The position numbers were made by a program, and so were the translations under genes. This document shows, in pieces, positions 32,755-44,839 of a DNA stretch of 64,000 bases. The DNA comes from Semisulcospira habei (lineage: Eukaryota > Mollusca > Gastropoda > Semisulcospiridae): positions 136,898,640-136,962,639 of the forward strand of contig BTPG01000003.1 of NCBI GenBank assembly GCA_036245525.1, in the 5' to 3' direction. The notes beneath the pieces were generated by a model. The model was not told where the DNA came from. It saw only the letters and a program-made list of their open reading frames with translations, and did not search any database. Position 1 is the first letter of the stretch. Each line of letters starts with the position of its first letter.

Positions 32755-33110
32755 ACTATTGGAAGACGGTCTGATTCAGAGAGTCCTCAGGACAGCATCT
32801 GTGTGCCATACTGGAAAAAGATAGAAGATGAGAATATCGTGGTATATAAACATAAACTGACGATTTCTTAGTTTTAACTTATATTGATTGATTGAATATG
32901 ATTGATTGATGGGTTGGTTAAGTCCTTCACTGCCGAGACAAAGTGGACACGGTCTGATTCTGTGGGTCCTCAGGACGGCATCTGTGTGTCATGCTGGAAA
33001 GAGATGGAATGTGAGAGAATATTGCTGTAAAAACAGACGATTGATTGACCAATTGGTGATTGATTGATCGCTTGGTTGGATGGTCACAATTTAAGCCCTT
33101 CACTGCCGAG
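32755..33110. repeat. ~185 bp tandem duplication
   Basis: GACGGTCTGATTCAGAGAG...TCCTCAGGACAGCATCTGTG (32766-32805) is repeated at 32949-32990 with TGCTGGAAAGAGAT-like continuation. ATTGATTGATTG and TTCACTGCCGAGA tags recur at each end (32924, 33099). Confidence 0.6.
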
Positions 33111-33220
33111 AAAAAGAAAATACGGTCCAACTGCAAGCGGGGGGTGAGGAGGGGGGGGGGGGCTGGTGGCTGGTGGCGGGGGGGGGGGGGGGGCGGGAGG
33201 GATTCATAAGGTAGTAACCC

Positions 33221-33491
33221 TAGGGGCGGATCTTAGGAGGTTCAAAGAGTTCCCGCCTCAGCCCCATTTCCGCCCCCCCCCCCGCCCTCCACCCCCCTCC
33301 CAACATACAATACATCCTGAAAAAAAGGGAAAAGATAAGGTCTGTCCTCTGGGCGCCTCCAGCGCCATCGGCTCCGTCAGTTGAGATTGAATGACTCGGA
33401 GACCCTCTCCACCCACCCCACTCCCCCCCCCCCCACACACACAGTCCACGCCTACCGGGACGTCAGTATCCGGCTGATCCGCCCCTGAACC
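33221..33491. mobile_element. hAT-like MITE
   Basis: Left end TAGGGGCGGATCTTAGG and right end GGCTGATCCGCCCCTG are inverted. Flanks AACCC (left) and AACCCTAT (right) may be a target duplication. The interior is poly-C and CCNCC-rich, without coding capacity. Confidence 0.5.
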
Positions 33492-33646
33492 CTATCAGTT
33501 TCACTGACGTGTACACACGCGTAAGACTACGTATCATAGTGAAAAGTCTGAACCGATCTTTGGGAAATCTGTTCCTAATAATCTCGGTTCAGTGATTGAA
33601 AATTTGGTTATACCGCCTGAAACGGCGCAGCGTCAGTGCTTACTTA

Positions 33647-33647
<1 letters not shown>

Positions 33648-33720
<73 letters not shown>

Positions 33721-34930
33721 ACTTGTATAGCGCCTAACCTCAGATTAGAGCTCTAGGCGCTTAACAAAAACTAATGTACAAAAATAACTAATTACAAAAA
33801 TGCAATTTACAAAAAGTACAAAAAACAAAATACAACGCATACTGTAAACAAACTATAAAGTCACCATTCAAAAGTGCTACGCTTATGGACTCATACTGGC
33901 ATTCACACACACACTCACACACACACTACTTTTAACATAGATAGAGATGACATTAACATGACAGGTGTGTGACAAAGTCATTTGTAGCTGACAGAAAAAA
34001 TATGGGTCTTTAGGGCTCGCTTGAATGCCTCTCTCGAATCCACGTATCTCAGTTCGCGTGGGAGGTCATTCCGGCCAAACAACTGGGCTTTGGTATCTGA
34101 ATGACCTCTCACCAAACGACTTTGTTTTGACAAGAGGGATACGTAAAACTCGAGAGTCGGCAGCAGAGCGCAAATTCTGTCTTGAGGGCGTATACAGCTG
34201 GAGAAGAGAGGCAAGAGTGTGGGCAGGAACAGGTAATACAACTGTGAGTCATGCATGAAATTTTGTACTGAATCCTAGCTGTTACAGGTAACCAGTGAAG
34301 AGCAGACAGATGGGGTGTGAGTATAATATTATGATCAGATCTAGGGACTCTAAGAATCAACCTAGCAGCTGAGTTTTGAATTTTCTGGAGTTTGCCAATC
34401 AGACACTGGGAACAGCCAGCCAAAAGAGCATTGCAGTAGTCTAATTTAGACAAAACAAAAGCGCAGACAAGTACTTTAGTTGCTTCAGGTGTCAGATAGT
34501 GGCGGACTGAAGCAATACGTCGCAGTTCAGTATAGGCGGATCTGCAAACGTTGTTCACATGACTCGAACTGAAGGCGCATGGACAGGTTACTATCAAGTG
34601 TGACACCCAGATTTTTTACATGGGGGGGGGGGGGGGGGGAGAAGGGGACAGTGGCACCACAGATTTGTAATGACTGGGGGAGTGTCAGCGTCTTCGTCAA
34701 CCTCGGGGAAGCAATGATCATGGCCTCAGTTTTTCCGTCATTCAACTGTAATTTGTTTGAAGTCATCCACATCTTAGTATCCAAGACACACTCCTGAAGG
34801 CTCTCGATTGTGTCCATGATCTGATCAGGTGAACATGAGTCATGGAGTTGAGTATCATCTGCAAATGCATGATGTGATATAGAGAAACGGTTAAAGACAC
34901 TGGCCAGTGGCTGGACATACAGGGTAAACT
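33648..34930 (-). mobile_element. CR1/L2-like LINE, 5'-truncated, degenerate
   Basis: From the 5' side on the minus strand: LASVFNRFSISHHAFADDTQ (34930-34850), SNKLQLNDGKTEAMIIAS, KNLGVTLDSNLSM, then KLDYCNALLAGCS, LHWLPVTARIQYK, and RELRYVDSREAFKRALKTHIF with stop near 33980. The 3' end has AGCGCC...TATACAAGTACTCATT and an (ATT)n tail of about 70 bases (33648-33716). A poly-G run at 34623-34640 inserts prolines into the ORF. Confidence 0.82.
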
Positions 34931-35022
34931 TAACTCTTTGCATGTCGGTTGCGTGGGTTTTTCTCACGATGACTCTTACAGGAATCTTCGCGACGAAAAC
35001 CTCAACCGACACGGACAGGGTT
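34931..35022. repeat. Hairpin with TGTCGG arms, TTAAC-bounded
   Basis: TTAACTCTTTGCATGTCGGT...GGTTTTTCTC at the left and GACGAAAACCTCAACCGACA...AGGGTTAG at the right are inverted. Relatives at 37849-37930 and 57227-57318. It marks the truncated 5' end of the LINE. Confidence 0.65.
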
Positions 35023-35177
35023 AGTTGAACCCGGAAGCCGCTAATCTCGCACATTTGCCTGACTGAGTAAATTCTCGTCAGTCAAGACAGACTGACCGAC
35101 CCTGCAGCCGGCGCATTAGAATACGGAGTAGCCTCTACACTCTCTGACGGTCTGCAGCCGCTAGGCGGCAGAGACTG

Positions 35178-35292
35178 CGCAATGCGCAACTCAAAAGACC
35201 ATTGAGCCGATGTCGGCCGCCGTTGGCCCGGGCACGTCTGTGCGCAGGCTAACGGCGGCCAGCGTCGGCCCAATGGACTTTTGCGCATTGGG
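35178..35292. repeat. GC-rich palindrome, GGCCGACGTCGGC family, copy 2
   Basis: CGCAATGCGCAA...CAAAAG-CCATTG...CCGATGTCGGCCGCCGTTGG and the complement, ending CTTTTGCGCATTGGG. The loop differs from copy 1. Confidence 0.85.
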
Positions 35293-35365
35293 TTATTGTG
35301 TATCAGCGGGTTTTCGTGCGTCATGTGACTTGGCAGCGACAACGTCTCTGCCGTAGCCAAGAGGC

Positions 35366-36130
35366 ATAGGGGCCAGACGAATGGTGCTTTGACTAAATGC
35401 ACTGAATCCGCTGCGCCACCGGGTGCGCGCCACCGCGTCCACTAGCTCAATTCAGAATACAAGGGAGGAAACGAAAGGCACGCAAAGCGGCGATGCACTG
35501 TGATTCCAGAGCAGTTTTCAACCCTCGAAGCAACCATCCGCCTAAAACCTCAAACTGAACAAACTCAGTAGATTTTATACCAACCTTGTCGGAGGATCAA
35601 AACTGATAGCTCAGTATCAAAGCTTTTTGCACAGTCAAGCATCATTTTAGCAGACGTCCGTGTGTTGGGTTTTAGATGTGGCCGGAAATATGCCTCCCTC
35701 ATGCTAATTTTTCATTGGGTTATGTAAATTAGCATATCCAATGAAATTTAAACTAGATGACATGAACGTGCACGCAGCAATCGCTTTAGGTACGTATTTC
35801 CCCAACCCAGAAAAGCTCTACTTTAATGGAGTCCGGTTTAAACACCGCTCAGCTGTCAATATCCTTTCGAGTAATTCGATTTGACTTTTGAGTAAACAAC
35901 GCAGAAACTAATGGATGCACAGCAGTGCAGAGTGGCCTCTTTCATGGCACTCTACTAAAGGTTTAACGTTCAACTCTAGATGTTGAGAAAGAGGTCCGGG
36001 ATACTTCCGGCCATAGCTAGAATTTCGAGCGTGCCTTAGTTTTTCACCCTTAGTATTCTGAATTGAGCTAGTGGACGCGGTGGCGCAGCGGATTTGCATT
36101 TAGTTAGAGCACCACTCGTCAGGCCCCTAT
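35366..36130. mobile_element. Non-autonomous TIR element, copy B (~765 bp)
   Basis: Ends ATAGGGGCCAGACGAATGGT and the complement at 36062-36130. The body shares long runs with 10490-11258, for example GTGATTCCAGAGCAGTTTTC, AACCATCCGCCTAAAAC and GAGAAAGAGGTCCGGGATAC. The TIR includes GTGGCGCAGCGGATTTG. Same length and layout as copy A, so both descend from one transposing family. Confidence 0.85.
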
Positions 36131-36429
36131 GCTAGGCGGCTGCCAAAACTGACTCACGCACGTGGCTTCATCCGGACACGCCGCGGCAGGCGCCAAAAAG
36201 CAGTTACACACGGCACAGCACAAAGGAATACAGTCGGTGCCGTGGTAACACGCAGGGCAAATCGGCCTCTCTGTTTGGCAGTAATAACAAAACAGCAGCG
36301 AGAAGCAGCGTAAAGTATTCAAAAGCTGCACCTGGAGAATGAGGATGTACTTAGGTGCAAGAGTTACACACCTACACTCGGCTGGCAATTGAATACACAG
36401 TGAACTATTGGGAGAAACTGACGATACGA

Positions 36430-36837
36430 ATGGAATTTCCGGGGCCTGACTCCAGGAGTACACAAGGCAGTCAGGGGCAGGCCGATATTCCACAGGAAAA
36501 TGTCGATGGACAAATCCAAAGCCAAAGCCAGGCTGAGAGACAAGAAGAAAGTGATGAGCAACAGACTGGGAGTCCGCAAGAAAGTGATCTAGACGAACAG
36601 GCTCAGAGTCAACAAGAAGGCGATAAAGAGAAACGGGCTGACTGTCAACAAGAAAATGGCAATGACAGTCCCGCACAAGAAAGTGATCTCGTAGTCGAGG
36701 AGCAGGTTCAGAGTCCACAAGCCGAAAGTGATCTCGAGGAACAGGCTCAGAGTCAACAAGAAAGTGATCATGAAAGACAAGCTGAAAGCCAACATGATGA
36801 GGAACAGTCTGACAGTCACCATGCAGAGCATGACTGA
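36430..36837 (+). CDS. Gln/Glu/Ser-rich low-complexity ORF, unknown
   Basis: From an ATG at 36430 the frame encodes about 135 residues with imperfect repeats of the type ESDLEEQAQSQQ. It is strongly acidic and hydrophilic. A compositionally similar frame continues at about 36828-36955 (MTDDGEESQNDGESAQD), so a frameshift or splice may separate them. No splice signals are convincing. It lies right beside TIR element copy B and a poly-C run. It could be an exon of a low-complexity protein or a transcribed repeat. Confidence 0.35.
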   Translation: MEFPGPDSRSTQGSQGQADIPQENVDGQIQSQSQAERQEESDEQQTGSPQESDLDEQAQSQQEGDKEKRADCQQENGNDSPAQESDLVVEEQVQSPQAESDLEEQAQSQQESDHERQAESQHDEEQSDSHHAEHD

Positions 36838-37017
36838 TGATGGCGAAGAAAGCCAGAATGACGGTGAGAGTGCACAAGACACACTGCAGCAGTTCGGGTA
36901 TATGGTAGAAGGCGAGACTGATGTGTTTGCAGCCAATAGTGCTCTCAACGCGCGAGTGTGGGGTTGCTTCCCCCCCCCCCCCCCCCCCCCAGCATTTCAT
37001 GCAGCCAGCCCCAATAG

Positions 37018-37122
37018 CAAAAGGTCTTCCGGCCGCCGCCGACGGCCGCAGTTACACCCTGGACAGCCGTGTGCGGGCCAACTGCAGCCGTCTTCGGCCC
37101 AACCGTGAGGACCTTTGCGCGC
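37018..37122. repeat. GC-rich palindrome, GGCCGACGTCGGC family, copy 3 (diverged)
   Basis: GCAAAAGGTCTTCCGGCCGC and GGCCGCAGTT...CACACGGCTG-like arms pair with TGCAGCCGTCTTCGGCC and GAGGACCTTTGCGCGC. Confidence 0.6.
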
Positions 37123-37848
37123 TGGCTTTCGTACTGTTTACAGTAAGGCAGGCTCGAAGTTACGTCTCTTGCTTTGTGCATCGCGTTTTAGCGTTGATCA
37201 GTGTTGAGGCCGGCCGTGCGCCATCGCCAGCTGGCGTCGCCCGCGCCGCAGTGCTTGTCTGCGAACCTGGCAGTACAACTAATTTTGGGGGTAATTACGT
37301 GCCAAGTCAGTAATGCTGTAGCGGAGATTCATCCTGCTGCATTTTCCGTTGTGGGCGGCCGGCGTTAACATCTAGTCAGCACTCCAACATACAGCACCCA
37401 CTAGAAACCAAAAAATGTCAAATTCATAATATCTTTATTGCTATATTTATTTAATTTTTATTTTATTTTATTGATCAAACTTTATGCTGGATGTGCAAGC
37501 GCGTTCTTTTCCGTCGATTATGGAGTATTAAGACGAGTAGCTCCTCAGTGAAACCGAAAGAACATGAAGTGGCTATTTTAGCGCATAACCAGGCCGGCAG
37601 ACACCTGTCTAGTTGACCGCCTTTTCACATGGTAGCCGCCCCCCCCCCCCCCCACTCCCTACCCCCGCATACACACATGCACCTCAGTCCCTAGTCCCTC
37701 GGGTCATTTGTTTTCAGACAGTTGACTATACATAACCTTTTAAAATCTTCCTACGCCACAGATGAAGATTTATAAACATGCAAGCACCTAAATCTTAAAC
37801 TGATCATCCTTAGTAAATTCACCTTTGTTGCATTCATCTTTTGTTAAC
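37123..37848. other. Non-coding stretch
   Basis: No recognisable gene. Poly-C at 37637-37652 and an A/T-rich patch near 37430-37480. Confidence 0.4.
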
Positions 37849-37930
37849 CGGCCTTTGGATGTCGGCATCGGTTTTGTGGCGATAATTCCTGCAGGAATCA
37901 GCTCCACAAACCCTGCTACCGACAGCCAAA
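37849..37930. repeat. Hairpin with CCGACAGCC arms
   Basis: GGCTTTGGATGTCGGCATCG-like left arm (37850-37870), an inner GATAATTCCTGCAGGAATC stem, and CTACCGACAGCCAAAA at the right. Sister of 57227-57318. Confidence 0.6.
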
Positions 37931-38098
37931 ACGTTACATGTATTCCGATATGAAGTCATACGCGCTGGTCTGTGATTCAGTTCAAGTTTGTGTCACTCTT
38001 TCAGCAGTGGTGTCACAGTCGCGAGTGTCCCATCATGCCTACACAACCACCGTTTTTCGCAAGGCCATAAATGTATGCCTGACCAGTTACGGGTGATC

Positions 38099-38153
38099 AT
38101 TGCGTCATTACTCGTCTCCTACTACCCGTGTTAGTAGGAGCGAGTGAGCAATG
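38099..38153. repeat. 55 bp hairpin (CATTGCGTCATTACTCG)
   Basis: CATTGCGTCATTACTCGTCT...CCTACTA pairs with TAGTAGGAGCGAGTGAGCAATG. A half copy, GAGGTGAGCAATGACGCAAC, is at 57129-57148. Confidence 0.65.
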
Positions 38154-38164
38154 AGGCAACGAGG

Positions 38165-38940
38165 TATTTTTTAAAGTCCCTTCTATTTATAAAAGGGACT
38201 TTTTAAGACAGGTCGCGGTGGGGCGAATTTAATAGCATGTCCATGATGTCAAGGGCGAGCAGGCTAAACCTCTAACAATTGAAGTAACAAGATACATTTG
38301 GCACGAAGCGCCGTATGTGCGTATGTATCTATGTGCGTATGTATGTGTGTGCGTATGTATGTAAACAAGAGAATCTCCGATATTTCTGTACACACAAGCT
38401 TGAAACTTGGCGAAATACTTTCTTAAGTGGGTGACTAAGAGAGCATCCGAGCATACTGAAGACATAAACAACCGTTTATAGGAAGTCGGTTGGCCCAGAT
38501 GCGTAAGTAATTTTTGTCATATTTACTTAAACTTTTGCATATCGCTAGTTTGGAGAAAGACATTGGATGAGTTCGTTAGCCAGCTTTGTATCAGTCCTTT
38601 CAACGTCTTTAGTAAAAATTAATTCTTTTCAGAAAAGAAATAAAACACTAAAAAACCTTAACTTCTAGGGTCACACATCGACTCGCTTTCAGAAGAGCAT
38701 GCAGGTGGCCCGTGTACTTAGTATATCATGTAGCTAGGTAAAGTCAACCTGCGTTCACACAAATTACAGTAAGACTCAAATTGTACCGTGAAGTTCTAGT
38801 TTTGTCACCATTTTTAAGTCCCTTCTATTTATAGAAGGAACTTTTTAGGATGGGTCGCGGTGGAGCGAATTTAATAACATGTCCATGATGTCAAAGGCGG
38901 GCAGGCTAAACCTCTAACAACTAAAGTAACAAGATAATAA
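38165..38940. repeat. Dispersed repeat with ~640 bp spaced direct copies
   Basis: AAGTCCCTTCTATTTATARA...GGTCGCGGTGG...CAGGCTAAACCTCTAACAA occurs at 38175-38290 and again at 38815-38935. Between them lie TTTGGCACGAAGCGCCGTATG and a (GTAT)n-like stretch (38297-38370), repeated at 48881-49270 beyond the gypsy element. The segment 38690-38815 is the reverse complement of 56545-56670. It is a composite repeat family, class unknown. Confidence 0.6.
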
Positions 38941-38980
38941 TTACGACATGTCTAATTATACTAACCTCGCTCTGAACGTA

Positions 38981-41933
38981 TGTGATGGGGTTTGGGTGGA
39001 GTACAGAATGATGTAAATTGATGGCTGGACTCAATGACTCTGAGAAGCATTCATGTCTACTAAACATTTTATTTCTACCAGAAACAGAAAGCCGAAACAG
39101 AAACCAGAAACAGAAAGCAGTACCTGTGGAATAAACAAACAGTTAATCAGTAATGGTGCCAAGAATACAATAAACAAGGCACATAACTAAACTAAGGCAT
39201 ATATTATCATGCAGTGAAAGTACAACACTTTGATTTTAAAGACTCTGATAAAATCAAAGTGATGGTCGTGTAACATATAGAATGTGTAATAATATACCTG
39301 ACGGCAAATAAAATGAACAATAAGTAAGTCACAAAACGAACTGCAAAGTCATGCAAAGCACAAGTCAAAGAATAAAACAGAGCACCAATACGCACGCAAG
39401 TGCGCTATGCAGTCAGACCTGGTAAGGTGAACACGCAGATGACTAACAAACGGGTAGTCACTCCGACCGGGGCCTCCCTAACAGGTTAGACAATATCAAA
39501 ATGAATGCATAAATGCTAAAAGTAACATAGTAAAAGTTAAAAAAAAATCAATACAAAATTAATGAGATGCTATGCCAGCAATAAGATAACTATGTGACTA
39601 AGCACTAATGAATAGTAAATGGAAGAAAAGTAGTATAAAGGGGAAAGTAATGTGTGAAAATGACACAAAGTGACGCAATACAACCAACTTACCATCAAAT
39701 GAATAAGGACAGACACACAACCCTATCATTCACTCGGTCTTTATTACATTCGCACCGCAGACACAAGCGCAAACATTGAACATCAACGAAGAACGCAAAC
39801 ATCTACACGCACTGCAGTCATTCATGACGAAGAGGAAAGACTCCAGGCAGAAAACATGTGTACATGAAGGAGAATTATGTGCATGTAACATAAGATAGCC
39901 TAGAGTAAAATATAACCTAATGAATGTCACCAAGAAATAAATAAATGCATGGTCCACTTAATATGACTATAAAGTACCTTTAAATTTCAAAGGCTGCTTC
40001 CTATACATAGTAATAAACAATGACCCTTGAGGTCGCCTAACAGAGATGTCCTGTATTTCTTGCAGTCACTCAAAGGGTACACTTATTACACATAGTAGTG
40101 AACAATGACCCTTGAGGTCGCATAACAATGATGATCTATATCGCTTGCTGTCACGCAGGCTCATGCCTGTCAGCGAGGTGAACCAAGCCTAAGTACTATG
40201 GCAAGTGAACTACCTAGTCATAAAATAGGAAACAAATAACGAATAAAGTCAAAATAAATAAAACAAAGACCTATAAACAAATGACTAAATGAATGGAATG
40301 ACTGAGTGACTGAATGAATAAGCCAATCAATCCATCAACCAGTCACTCGATCCGTGGCTAGGCATGGCATACGGTAAGACATAGCAATGTGTAAACAACT
40401 GAGCAGAAGTTAGTTAAAATCCAAACAAAATATGGTGGCTGAGAGAGTCAGCCGTGAGTGACGTCAGTCACCAGCCGGAACATCACACAAAGGCTGCCCT
40501 CCCTAGCTAAGTGATAGGCAAGGGAAGACTCCGAAGAAAACATAGAACTAAATAAGTAAAGACCATCCTAACTATGAAATACTTTAAATCTCTACCACAG
40601 CAACAACAACTAAACAATGAACACATAATGAATAACATTAAATGAACAAAAGAAACTGCGCGCGGTACGGTGCATCCCGGATCACAATGCAGATAATGTA
40701 ATGAACTGTCATGATTGCCATTCATTTTAGCAAGACCAAACTTAGCGAATCATTTAGTTAGAGGCATAAATGCACTGCCATTTACTCCCGCAGATACAAA
40801 AATGCGGCGAGGCAAAACTATCGCCCTTGTCACAACCGACCACGGTCGTGCACAGCGCTAAGCGCCGCCTCATGTTCAAGTTGACACATTCATTTTTCCA
40901 AGGCAAAATATGTAATATCTTCCACATCAACACTGTTACAAAAGTTTGTGTACAAATTTAAACACTGCAGCATTACATGGAAATTTACTAACGAGTAATA
41001 GATAATCGTCTAGCAGAAACATATGAAATCAAGCTAGCCTCACAAAATGGCTAATGCCGACCGGTCTGGCAATCATGTCAATCGCTTGGTCAAGAAAATC
41101 ATCAAAAACATCCAGCATGGCAATATCATCAAATAACGCAAAATAATGCACAAAATATGATATAAAAACTGAGTATTTACAGGTTCTCCAAAACCAGCGC
41201 AGTTTAGGCGAATTAGAATACTTTTCAGTTCCTCCACGGCACCGGTGCCAGAAATTAAGTCGGTCGCTATAGTTTAGGTGCTGGTACTGGGTCTCGCGTG
41301 TTAAGTAGAAAAAAAAGAAAGTGCGCTACGCGAGCAGCCGTATTTATAGACGCATGCTGGCTCCCGCTGTCTTCGCACCGGTGCTAAAGTCAACGGGGGT
41401 CTGGTATAGTAAAATGTCAAATCTGTATTTCTTGCCAGCCCTAAGAGCTATAATAACTTCTGAACTACATAATGCAAAAATATAAACTTTAAATATAAAA
41501 ATTAGGACATTTTACCAGCTTTACTCTGGATTAAGTTTGGGGTCAGTTACGGACTATTAGCGAAATATTTATATTTATTCTTAGAGCGGTCCCAGAAGGG
41601 CTACAGAAAATCGACTGAAAAAGCTACTAAATCACAATTATCACCCTGATAGGTTACAATCAACCAAAAGACATATACATCATTAAAACTATTACTGGGC
41701 CAATTCTAACCATACTAAATACTAAACAAATGGTGTTGTAATTTGGCTACAATACACAGTCAAAAATATACAAGAAATACAACACGTACACTGCGAAGCT
41801 ATCGTTTGGGAAGGCACCGCGAGCGGTAGTGCACGTCATAGCTAGCAGTTGACACGAGTGAAATCCGAGAAGCAATGGTCACACGTGCTATCGGCCTATG
41901 TACACAGAGGAACATCTCGTTCGCTCTGTTACA
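38981..41933 (-). repeat. 3' LTR of the gypsy element, interrupted by a ~2 kb insertion
   Basis: Aligns with the other LTR up to CAGTAC (39123) and again from TTCTCCAAAAC (41177). The 39124-41173 segment has no counterpart. The two LTRs otherwise differ by scattered substitutions and small indels, a sign of some age. Confidence 0.8.
39124..41173. mobile_element. ~2.05 kb insertion of unknown class in the 3' LTR
   Basis: Absent from the 5' LTR, so it arrived after the gypsy insertion or was lost there. It has no obvious TIRs, no RT and no long ORF. An internal ~100 bp tandem pair holds ACAATGACCCTTGAGGTCGC (40018, 40103). TAC at both edges may be a 3 bp target duplication. Confidence 0.55.
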
Positions 41934-42625
41934 TTCTCCCATCGGCCTGAACATTACATCGACCTCGCTGAATGAATACCAAAACCATAATCCAAAAAAC
42001 ACAAATACTTTGGGCCCAATGACGACGTAACAACAAAACATATTATCAAACAATACCATCCACATGGTAAACCACCAATATAGCAAAATAGCACTATTGA
42101 CCAAGGCTCTCTTGTCTACACTATTATACTGCAGACTTGGACTCACACAGTCACTTCCAAACTAAGTTATGCATAGCAGAAAACTGACAATAGGATATTA
42201 TCATTTGGAAAAATACCTACGCAGTGTACTAAGTTTGAAAATGAAATCAATTGCACAGCTGATGTGTACAAGAAAGACGCAGATGTACCGATGCCTTGAC
42301 TTCCAATATTCATTAACGACATCAAAATTCAAGGCATTGTACTACTTGAAAACACAGTACCGGTGCCTTGGATTTCATTCCATTACAAATCAAATCTGAT
42401 GCACTGTACTAACTAAAAATCCAATAATTTTAAATTAACCTATCATCTTAAGCGGTCCTTCAAGTAAAAAAACAAATAAACCCAAAACAATTAGTTCAAT
42501 ATTAAGTTGTTCTATTTTCTAGCACTAATGAAGCATCCGGTGTCATTGAGGAATATTGCAGCTTTAATGTGTCTTGTGGGCATTTAAAGTTGCAGAGGCA
42601 CACCTATAAAGGACCACTGTCCACA
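41934..42625. other. Non-coding part of the gypsy element between pol and the 3' LTR
   Basis: No domain-bearing ORF. Ends in the polypurine tract next to 41933. Confidence 0.5.
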
Positions 42626-42991
42626 TTAAGCTGTCAATGTTACAACAAACTTCATTGGCTTCTGCCGCAAGCGAGCAGACCGACGCAAAGGTGTAGGCGT
42701 AGCAGCGCACACCTTGTTTGGTCTGACACTCTTGGGCTTAGCAATAGCACGGCTCGGTATCTTGGTGAGCGGGCACAGTTCATCTCTCACTGGGGGAGTG
42801 TCTGGAGTCACAAGAGTAGGTGGCTCCTGAAACGTAAAGGTGGTTACTGGCACATCATTGCCGCACTCCAAATGGACAGGGGGGCTCATTGACGTCTGGT
42901 CCCTCTGGCTGTCCAAATCAAATGGGCACACGCTGCAGCTGGTCCAGATTTCTAGTGGACAGTTCACCGCCTGCCAAAGGCTGAATGACAT
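42626..42991 (-). pseudogene. C-terminal tail of gypsy pol
   Basis: About 120 residues with Pro/Thr-rich sequence and a terminal PLRRSARLRQKPM motif, the basic tail commonly seen at the end of gypsy integrases. No chromodomain is recognised. Confidence 0.6.
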
Positions 42992-43271
42992 AAACGTCGA
43001 GTTCCGGCCGGAGGCGCTTGATGACCACGCGCTTGATCATCCTTTAACGGGTGCTGTATTTTGTTGCGTCCAGGACCATGGTGTTTGATGAGTACGTGAT
43101 CACCCGGCCGTTACTCGAATGCTTTCGCCCCACGTTCAGCATACTTGGCCCGGTGTTTCGCCGCCTTGAATGTGTTGCGGATGGCATCCTGGTGGTTCTG
43201 TTTCAGCACCGCACCATGCTGACAAACCCAGTGCTTGACAGTCGGCGCAAAAGTTGTTGGGGTCTCCAACA

Positions 43272-43925
43272 TCATGTCGATGGGCAGTCGATTCTCTCGA
43301 CCGAAGAGTATCCGGTAGGGGTAAACCCGGTGGTGGCATGGGGCGTAGAATTGTAGACCATCACCATGTCTCGCAGATGGTTAGGCCACCGGCGCTGTTC
43401 CTCTTTCGAAAGGCTGCACAGGAGTTGGTGCATCGTCCGGTTGAAGCGTTCGCACTGACCGTTACCTTGAGGGTGGTACGGCGTAGTGCGACTCTTCCTG
43501 ACACCATAACGGTCAAGCAGCTCTTCTATGACCTCAGCTTCGAAACTCCGCCCTCTGTCGCTGTAAATACGCTCTGGCACGCCATACTTGGTAAACCATT
43601 CCTTGATGAGTAGGGCAGCCACCGTAGGCGCCTTCTGTTTTCTTGCGGGGACAGCCTGGGAGAACTTGATGAAAACGTCAGTGATGACAAGGACATTTTC
43701 AATGCCATCAGACGACATCTCGAGTTTGGTGAAGTCCACCACCACGATTTCAAGAGGACGACTGGCAATGAGGTGACCGGTAGGGGTGTGATGGGATTGG
43801 GGGCGGGAGATAAGACACCTTTGGACAGATAGTTTTGAACTTCGGCGTACATGCCTGGCCAGTATGTTCGAGCCTGCAGCAGTTTCATTGACCAATGTGG
43901 TCATGAAGTGCTTGGACTGTCTCAT
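43272..43925 (-). pseudogene. Integrase catalytic core of the gypsy element
   Basis: The DDE triad is visible: EIVVVDFTKLEM (Asp), RIYSDRGRSFEA (Asp) and PYHPQGNGQCERFN (Glu). The core is open but joined to the rest of pol only through frameshifts. The zinc-site C-terminal half is in a second frame near 43860-43800. Confidence 0.88.
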
Positions 43926-44757
43926 GTAGCAGACATGCGGGTAGTACGAGCTGGTCTGTGTGGCCTTGGTCAGGCCGTTTACAACGCCTTCGCAGAATGC
44001 CTCTCTGGTCTCGATACAGCCGTGGATATTGTTTGACGAGTTGTTTCACAGCAGGATGGTGTTGTCGCACGTCCGGCCTACGAGGAAATGCAGCCAACTC
44101 GGGTCCAATGACATCGTCATCCATCTGAAGCTGAAGTAGAGTCAAGACTGTGACAACCGCAGCGGATTTGTCTCGCTTGGTCACTGTAAAAGTGTGGGGC
44201 ATTTCCTGGTTGGTGATTTCTGGTGTGTCACAGGCGTCAAGACGGTCACAGGGGGTTTCAGCCTTGCGGATTTCAGCTGGGATGACTGATGGCCGACAGA
44301 AAGGAAGCTGAATTCTGCTGACAACTTGGGGAAGCTCTGCAGTTATCTGGCTGCACTCTACCTCGGCGTCCAAGTTGCAAACTGGAGCTCTGGAGAGCGG
44401 GTCGTCTGGGTTAGCCTTTCCCGGACAATACTGGACGTCAAAGTCAAAAGCCGACAGTTGGGCTGCCCAGCGTTGTTCCATGGCCCCTAGCTTTGCCGTC
44501 TTGAAGTGGGTGAGAGCGTTGTTGGCAGTCAGGACAATGAAATGATTACTGATTAGGTAATGACGAAACTTGTCCGCGATAGCCCATTTCATTGCCGGGA
44601 ACTCCAGCTTGTAACTACTGTGGTGACTCTGATAATAATTGTGCTCAGAAGGGCGCAAACGAGGACTGGCAAAAACAATTGGCTTAATGCGTCCATTCTC
44701 CTGCTTCTGTGACAAGATGGCTCCCAGATCTTCCTGGCTGGCGTCTGTTTGCACCAT
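43885..44757 (-). pseudogene. RNase H and integrase N-terminus of the gypsy element
   Basis: RNase H motifs MVQTDASQEDLGAILSQ, YKLEFPAMKWAI, FIVLTANNALTHF, and FDFDVQYCPGKANPDDPLSR are present. A spacer and QALHDHIGQ, part of the His-His-Cys-Cys integrase zinc site, follow. Confidence 0.85.
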
Positions 44758-44839
44758 AAACGGCTTGCTGAAGTCGGCGTAGCCCAGGGTTGGAGAAGTG
44801 GTCAGGGCATCCTTGAGAGACTGAAACGCAGCTTGCTGC

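Noticed and set aside
36119..37000. 293-residue minus-strand ORF with His/Phe/Val repeats
   Set aside because: Reverse complement of the Gln/Glu/Ser-rich repeat; no splice or domain support, and repeat translation on the opposite strand explains it.
37131..37313. Possible exon with GRAPSPAGVARAAVLV-like sequence
   Set aside because: Hydrophobic Ala/Val text resembles IFI27-like segments superficially, but no acceptor, phase or AASxMS motif supports it.
42169..42399. 76-residue ORF between gypsy pol and the LTR as an env gene
   Set aside because: No signal peptide, membrane segment or cysteine pattern; too short.
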